A stretch of DNA of 64,000 nucleotides, from the NCBI GenBank assembly GCA_025331565.1, contig JAFREQ010000183.1, forward strand, positions 124,001 through 188,000. Reading direction: 5' to 3'. Under the pieces are notes generated by a model, which saw only the letters and a list, made by a program, of their open reading frames with translations, was not told where the DNA came from and did no database searches. Of this stretch, positions 56,851 through 64,000 are shown piece by piece. Each line of letters begins with the position of its first letter. The first letter of the stretch is position 1. The position numbers and the translations under genes are program-made. The DNA comes from Holacanthus passer (lineage: Eukaryota > Chordata > Actinopteri > Pomacanthidae).

Positions 56851-59800
56851 AAAATGGTTTTCTTCATTCATGATTAATCCATGAGCACTTTTCTGTTTTT
56901 CATTGGAGTTCAACATAGTGACCCAGAAAAAAACTGAAGCCTCTCTTTGACTTTGCTCGTGGACGTTTAAAGGCGCCCTGATACTTTTTTTTGTCATCAC
57001 ATTAAGTTATATTTACCTTCACTGTCTCTCCTCAAAACACAGTGTTTATATTCTTGAGGTCATGTCGATTGCATTTCTGTCCTCATAAAACATTCTCAAA
57101 GCTGTTTTTGGGGATATTTTTGGAAGAGCATTGTTTACATCCATGTTTATTAGCGAGCGCCTTTTGCGGCTACATTATTGTGTTTCTTTGCACGTTAACG
57201 CCACAAATGATCGATCAGTGGCGTAGTGTAAAACCATGAAAAGCATTGGAAGGAATGTGTGAATGTGCAAAAGATACAAACAAAATGCTTCGTAGAGCTG
57301 CCGGAGAAAAATTCCACGAGGAAGCTTTAACTCAACCAAAAATTAAATTGAACTCTGTTGCTTTATTCTTTGTTTTCTATAAACATTATGGGGACAAACG
57401 TGGTTATTTCCCATGAGCAAAAAACAGAAGCATGTTATTATTACTAACGAACTGTTTCCAGGTCTACAAAGAAATTCCAAATCACCTGAAAGCACATTGG
57501 ATGATGAGAATACCTAGAGGAGGCTATAAAAAGTTAACCTAATGGTAGAAACTGTTCCCAGCGCAGGAGTGTAAGACTCATGAATGCTGCCATTGTAACA
57601 CTATAATTACAATGTGTGGTGAATGTGATTCAAGTTGAAATTCAAAAACACTGTAATTGAAGAGTGCAATGAGAGTAAATGTCTTTTTAGGGAAGTACAA
57701 GAAAATATTCCATCAGGTCCCGGCCTATTGGAAAAAGTCAATATGTGAACTATTGATATTGGCCCACGTCTCGAAACCGTCGGAACAAAAACGACTGGCT
57801 TCTTATTTTAAAAATAGTTTTTTTCTCCCTTTCTAAAAATACAGGCAAGTGATATTAAATGGAGCTCGACTGGCTACTCGAGAACGTTTGGACGGATTTC
57901 AAATGACCTCTCAATAATCGATCACTCAGATGAAGCTTGCTGCGGTTGCGTTTGCTTAAAGGATGGTGAAAGTGCCGCGGTGGTTCTGCAGCTCATGGTT
58001 GATGCAATCGCTGGTGTAGTCGTGATTTTCTTTTCTCAGCCTGACTCCATGAGGTTTGAACTTCAAAGGCAGATTTTGGCCGGCGCTTGAATTCACTATC
58101 ACAGGAAACTAAAGCCAGGTGTGAGATTCTCCCCCTTTTTTTTCCATCTTCGAAACTTTTGGCCAATAAAGCAGCCGTCGTGTCAGAGGGATTCAGAGAT
58201 TACATCTTAAATCAATTGAATAGCAAAACATCACTCGATTATGAGAATAACAGAGCACCCAAAGGTGCCACACAGATCAGGACAGATTAGCCTCAGCTGG
58301 GAGATCCGTCACACTGCCTTTGTAGTGAAACCACCCAGCAGAGAAAAACAGTGACGGGATTTGGATTTAGACGGGAATTAAGCCGAAATTTGGTCTTATT
58401 TTTAATCACAACAGTGAATCAAAAGCAATTGTCTGTGCGCTGGTTGAATCATTTGCTTTGACTTTTATGTCCTCGCAGAATCTTTTTATAGAAGAAGAGC
58501 ATTTTAAGACTGGGTTGTACGTGGGTGGGCCCGGGACTTGAGCTTCATGGCTAAAATGAAGTAATCAGATTAAAGTCAGCAATTAGCAGCTAAATTGATC
58601 CACTCAGCTGTTTTAAACACGTTGGGTTTATCCAGAAAAGAGTCATGTGCCAGTGCTACTTTGCATTGTAAAAACTGTGAGCAGAAAGTGATACAGAATC
58701 ACATCTTCTTCAGAAATGTGAAGATGCTAATCTGATGTTAACTTAAGAGATTCAACACTCAAAAGGTGGAGGGAGAGGCTCAGGTGGAACCAATGATAGT
58801 AATGATTGCAAATAATTGATGATGGTATTAGTTTTAGTTTTGTATTAGTTTGTACTACGCACCAATTGCCAAAAAAAGTCAACGTACTTTACAGGAAATG
58901 AAACAATCTGTGCACTGACTGATTGTTTCAGCCACAGATAATTAAACTTCACAGAGAGAAGGCAACATGTTGTTCCACAGATTTAATAGTTATTTTTTGT
59001 TGTCGGAGGTGTTCCTGGAGCTGTCTCACCACCACATTTTGCTTTTAATGTTTTGCAGCTGTGAGTAATTCCTCCGTCTTCTTGTGTATTGCAATGTGGG
59101 ACACACATTTAATCCTGCAGTAAATGAGTTTTTGGCCACTTGAGGGCAGCAGAAACAGGCTAATGCGTATTATTATTATTATTATCATTATTATTATTCT
59201 CTTTCACAATTAGTATTTATATAAAGTGATGAAATATCCACCCCATTTTTGCTCTGTCAGAACTTATTTGAAAAACTGACTTTTCTGAAAACAGCTGCTT
59301 TTCTGCCACATTTGTAAACACCGCTGATGAAAATGGTGAAAATGAACCAAAACAGTAAAGTTGGAGGCCGTGAAACCAAAACTATGAGCCGAAAGACACC
59401 AAAGGTCTTTTCAGAACCAATCATGTCTTTGCTGCATTATAGACATTTGATGCAGGTTGTTTTGCTTCCACATTAAATGAACACACTAAAAAACATACAT
59501 GAAGTCCATGGTTCAATTTCATCTGGACCGACGCCACCTCTTTTCTTCAGACCAAGGTTCATCTATTTGGGAAGTTTCACACCTGTAATTTTGGTTTGGA
59601 TCAATCTAAAAAGTCAGAAACTCGGGAACAAACAAGGCAGACGTGAGAGAGACCTTAAAAGCCGACTGCTGAAGGTCGGGTGATAATTCTCAGTGACTTT
59701 GTCAATATGAGTGACCATTTTCACATTACACATCCCATTTGACCAAGACCAACAGTGTTTCTTTTATTGCATGACCTATTTTTTGCACTTGAGTAGACAG

Positions 59801-61800
59801 TATTTGCTCTGATGTCCTGTCTTTTTTTTTCCGTTACTGGAGTTGTTGCGAAAGTGTGACAGGATGGTAGGTGAGTTTCTTCCTTCCAGCTGGTGTCTGA
59901 GGCGCCAAATTCCGGTCCAGCTGGGATGTGCAACAGCTCATGTTATCCCTCACTAGCCATCCCCCCTTTCACGATCCCCCAGATACCTGACAGGCTTCAC
60001 ACTGAGAACCAGAGTTTACATGGTCCCCCTTTTTTTTGCTCTTGCAATTTATTTACGCTGGAGGTCGTCTAGCAACCGCCACAACACTCGCCAGCTCCTC
60101 CTCCTCTTATACTCTCTCATTGGTACTTAACCCCATTTTGAACAAAACCACATCTGCTGGGGACTGATGCACACATGTTTTGGGATGTTCAGGTACCCTT
60201 GGTAGTCCAGGAGTGTCATATGCACCAAAATACACATGTGGACAGACTTTTCCAGGGTCAGATGGTGGATAACCCTGGAGGGAGATCAGTGACAAACAGG
60301 CTGTGACTCAGAAAAACCAAACCCACTCGACTAATCAGAGGGAGATATGTCGGCTTTGAGCGCCGCTAACTCACAATGTTGTCTGGGAACTTATCAGCGC
60401 TTCGCTCTTCCGCCTCGTGCTCCCTCGTCTGCGATGAATGTTTTCTGGAGAAAAAGAAAAAGAGTCCAATGCCTCCGGTCTGCCATGACATCATCCCTGC
60501 ACACATCTGGAAACGCTAAAGTGTGTGTGTGTGTGAGAAGGGGGAACTGCAGAAGAATAGGGGGGCTGGTGACACATCAGCAGTATGGAGAAAAAGGGGG
60601 ACGAGCGAAAGAAAGGAGAGGAAAAAAGACTGTTTATCTGAAGAACATAGACAAAGACGAGACGTATAAGCAATTTGTGTAAACACATTATTTTCTGCGT
60701 GAGCACTAATGAATCAGAAACCGTGACCTGTGAGCAGAAAGTCAAAGCCAAACTCTGGTTCACGGTTTCATTGAAAAGACAAAGAAGCACATGATGTTCT
60801 TCTTTGAGGAAAAATACTTAAGGGAGTTTTAAATTTTTAATTTATTTCCAAGCTGATGCAGGTTTTTATTTTTTAAAGATTTAGACTCAAGTTGCAAGAC
60901 GCCTGTGACCGAAGAGACGCCATCAGATTATCTGCTCTGTCTATTATTCATGTTGTTGTTTGTTGAATCTCAAGCATTTTGTTTCTTGTCTATTCACATG
61001 TTTTGCTTCTGGAAATTCTGTGATAAAAGAGCTAAAGGAGGTCTGGCGCCGTCATGATTTGGTTTCTCATTCTCGCCGCTAGGGGGCGACACTTTACTGA
61101 TTGTGTCTCCCAGTTGGTGATGTGAAATCATGTAAGTGACTGCCTGTCAAATCATGAGTGCTGGACCCTTTTATGACTGTTATAAAACTGCTAAAGAAGA
61201 GATCGTCTTAATCAGACCTGGTGATTTATGCTCTTGTTGTATTCAATGGGAGGACGTTCATTGAATCTGTTCGATAAAGGCAAATGAAAAGGGAGTTGCC
61301 CAAAAGTAAAGTACACACACAGTTAAGTTGCACTTCACATGCATTTAGAACTGTAGAGATGTGACAAGAAAGAAATACAAGGAAGAAGAGAAGATGGTTG
61401 AAGGGATGTGGAGAAAGCTGTTTGCCAGATGTTTGTTCAAATGCTGCAACATGCTCTGGCAACCGAGACCTGGAGGAGCAAACAAAATCTGAACCTCTCA
61501 TTTGCAGCTCCCCATCGATGCAAATCACTCAAACTGACTCCAAACTATCAAATTATCTCATGTCCCGTCAAAACCACCCATTATTTCTCATTCTTCGCTT
61601 TGCTATTGCCTGGTTTTATGCCCCATTTTCATGACTGACACGGAAGGAGGGGAGAGAGTTGAGAGAGGGGGGGCAAGTTGGAGAAGTCCAAATATGTGAC
61701 GCAAGAAAACATGAACTGGAAGGTCAGAAAAAGAGAAGAGAAAGGAGGGAGGGGGGAGCATGTTGGATGAACAGTAGTCTCCAGAGCCCACGTGTACTGT
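56851..61800. other. Intergenic, mostly single-copy, no gene seen
   Basis: About 5 kb without a supported exon and with few recognisable repeats apart from an ATT run at 59168-59198 and a short GT run near 60520. Part of it (about 57400-58600) may be conserved non-coding DNA, but nothing in the sequence alone proves it. Confidence 0.5.
59168..59198 (+). repeat. ATT microsatellite
   Basis: About ten ATT units with one interrupting C. Confidence 0.9.
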
Positions 61801-61873
61801 AAGTTCAGGAGATGATGGAGGCGCTTCGTCTCTCAGACCGAGAGCAGCACTAATCCGAGCACAGGAGCCTGCG

Positions 61874-62161
61874 ATGCTGTCGTCTCCAGCAGGGCCTGTG
61901 GAGCACAGCGGACCGCAGCAGACCGTGCTCTCCACAACCCTCATCCTGAACTCTGCTGAGCTGGGATGCATCACCACCAGAGCCACAGACACTGCCATGC
62001 CACATAACCAGTCTATCTGTCTGTCACTCCTCCTCCTCTTCCTCCTCCTCCTGCTCCTCCTCTTCTTCATCCTCCTCCTTCCCGCCTTGTTTGGGGTACC
62101 ATCGCATGAGATCACCGCCTCAACCACCGTCGTGACAAACTTGTCTACAATGTTCCCGTGA
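61874..62161 (+). CDS. Weak candidate ORF for a small membrane protein
   Basis: A 95-codon frame starts MLSSPAGPVEHSGPQQTVLS and later has MPHNQSICLSLLLLFLLLLL, a hydrophobic span long enough to cross a membrane, then a polar tail ending NLSTMFP. The hydrophobic part is encoded by a CTC/CTT repeat (62026-62083), and a 174-codon frame runs on the opposite strand, so this may be an artefact of low complexity. No similarity recognised. Confidence 0.12.
   Translation: MLSSPAGPVEHSGPQQTVLSTTLILNSAELGCITTRATDTAMPHNQSICLSLLLLFLLLLLLLFFILLLPALFGVPSHEITASTTVVTNLSTMFP
62026..62083 (+). repeat. CTC/CTT-rich low-complexity tract
   Basis: Imperfect trinucleotide repeat of CTC, CTT and CTG units. It encodes poly-Leu on the plus strand and an Arg/Lys-rich run on the minus strand. 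Confidence 0.85.
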
Positions 62162-64000
62162 AGCAGCAGAGGTGTGCTCCACTTTTGATGCTCACGTTTT
62201 TTCCATGATCATCATCTGCTCCACTTGGTCATGAATCTCTCCTGGTGGGTGGGGGGAAGACGCCGAAGCAGTCTGAAGAAGGGGGTGTTGTGGTGAGTTA
62301 GCCAGCTCCCACCCCCAGCCAACAGTCAGAACAAGGCCTCCACCCCCATGGGGTTATCCTTCCTTTAGTCTGGAAAAGTGGAAAAAGGTCTGACTCACAG
62401 GGTGATAAATTCCTTTCCTATGTTGAAGGATTCCCCAAGGAAACCATTACCAGCACGAGTCACCACAAGTTGCCAGAATTGATGAGTTAAAGTAAATAAA
62501 ACCTGCTTTTAATGCTTAAAGTAAATAATAAGCAAATGTCAGCTTATAATATTTTTGCTTCAGAGGTTTTGAGTGTGAGTCCATGATCTGGCAACATGTG
62601 GGATCCTGCTCTTTTCTATATGTCCTGTTTGAGACTTTAAGACGGTCTCATATTTTCCATGTTGTTGGATTTTATTCCTGTTGATTTATTACTCTTCAGC
62701 CTGTGTTGTAGGCTTTAAAACACTTGTGTCAGAGCTTGGCTTCTGTTGAGGCTTTACACAGTCGTGTCGTGCTGGACTCAGGCGAGGTTCATCATGTTGC
62801 CTGGCTTCAGTTTTTACTCATGGGCGTGCAAGTTGTTGATGGCGACTAACTGGCACTGATAGTGACACTTTTCATTATTTATACCCAGCAAATGAGTTTC
62901 TTTTTGTAAATGTCCTTTTTTGAGTGATTAAACAAATAATATCTTGAACATGACAGTGCTCTGTCAATCCAAAAAGAAACGGGTCCAATGGCGAAGGAGT
63001 TATACACACAGCTGTGAGTTTATAAATCATCTCTGAGAATATCAGCAAAGGCTGTGGAACAAAATAATTTCCAGCTGCAGTCTTAAGCCAGCCTTGCCTT
63101 CATCTATTCTCCAAAACATCATGGTAATGAAGACCAACAAGCTGTTTTCAATCAAACAACACAGTCCACACTTTGCCTCCGCCTCTCTGCTATTTCCTGC
63201 TATTTTCCACTCCTCCATTCATATGGGGGGATTGTGAGTTGTAAAAACTGCATTTTCTTGTTGATAGAGGGAGAAAATGTGCAGAGGCAGTCTGGTGTTG
63301 AAGGTTGAGTCATGCCCAAAGTCAGTACCAGGAGAGGGGGGTCTGCTGAGGTGACGCAACCAGGTTTGGCAGAAGAGACTCGAGGTGTGAAAGTCCATTA
63401 CTTCTCATTGGACCAATAACAGAACCCCTGAACCACAGAGGAGCATTTTAAAGTCTTTATGGTACTTCTTAAATCCTCAGATATTCATGAACTCATATTG
63501 CCATGTGTCTCCATTTGATTAAAAATAAAGCTGCAATCAAATAAAATAAATCAAGCTAAATCTTTGTCTGTAAATTGTTTGTTCACTCTGACCTGTCAAA
63601 GTTATGATCAAATGACAGAGGTCATGATACCTGTACAGTTTTACCTTGACAGCCAGTTTTTGCATTTTAAGACTGGCTTGAAATGACATGTGGATGCATG
63701 CATTAATGTAGGGCAAACAGAAGCAGAGGATTTACAGTAAAAAGCTGAAAGCAAGTGAATTTGTTGACTCAGACTCTTCCTAAAGTAGCTTTTTTTCCAC
63801 CAGGATGATCAGATTTTCCCTTTAATCATCTAATTCAGACAGCTGCTGTTTTACAGAAGCTCACGTTTCTTGTTCTCCTCATGTTGCCATTGTCTGAGCG
63901 AACCTCCTACAGACTGAGTCAGTATCAACAGTCAGTGACCACAAACTACAGGAACTCTGCACACACTCTCGACCATTGGTTTTCAAGCCTGGTTCTCAGA
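62162..64000. other. Intergenic, no gene seen
   Basis: AT-rich sequence with short open frames only; no repeat or exon that I can name. Confidence 0.6.

Noticed and set aside
57956..58108. Minus-strand 51-codon frame ending in NHRGTFTIL and stop, with TTTAG just upstream
   Set aside because: The acceptor lacks a pyrimidine tract, no similarity was recognised and no partner exon was found; likely chance.
1..64000. tRNA, rRNA, CRISPR arrays, operons, prophage
   Set aside because: No cloverleaf with A/B boxes, rRNA core or spaced direct-repeat array seen; the sequence is vertebrate nuclear DNA.

Overview
The window is vertebrate nuclear DNA, almost certainly from a ray-finned (teleost) fish. 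It holds a long intron-rich gene with GT-AG introns, abundant CA/GT microsatellites, and interspersed repeats of types familiar from teleost genomes: foldback MITEs, an L2-like LINE, a Tc1/mariner remnant, and a SINE/LINE-type tail ending in TGGA units. No bacterial, phage or CRISPR features are present.

The one gene that can be recognised with confidence is fnbp1 (formin-binding protein 1, FBP17), on the plus strand. Seventeen coding exons were placed by hand from splice sites, reading phase and protein similarity, from 8774 to 44975. They encode, in order, the F-BAR membrane-bending domain (exons at 8774 to 30259), a proline-rich and basic linker with alternative-exon character (31985-37748), the Cdc42-binding HR1 coiled coil (40482-41341), an acidic linker and the SH3 domain that recruits N-WASP and dynamin (41467-43197), and a terminal exon that adds only Asp-Ser-stop (44968-44975). 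The canonical first exon, which in this family encodes about eight residues, is not in the window and must lie upstream. The 3' UTR runs to about 47565, where an ATTAAA signal is followed by a GU-rich tract. The encoded protein acts at the plasma membrane, coupling membrane curvature to Cdc42/N-WASP/Arp2/3 actin assembly in endocytosis. Whether this is the a or b teleost paralogue cannot be told.

The points most worth a second look are: a possible unannotated alternative first exon at 1383-1544, whose donor phase fits the F-BAR exon; a one-base deficit in a C-run of the linker exon that breaks the frame unless a second acceptor 29 bases downstream is used; a 15-nt microexon encoding LSLKL; further in-frame cassette-exon candidates in the linker introns; a weak last donor whose retention would give a PDZ-ligand-like tail; and an 11-bp perfect hairpin in the distal 3' UTR.

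Region by region: 1-8773 is intron 1 or upstream sequence with the alternative-exon candidate, a MITE, a pyrimidine-rich tract and a GT repeat. 8774-44975 is the gene body. 44976-47565 is the 3' UTR. 47566-64000 is intergenic, with remnants of a Tc1-like element, two MITE copies and two L2-like LINE fragments, then mostly single-copy DNA and one weak small-membrane-protein ORF near 61.9-62.2 kb. No second gene could be supported.
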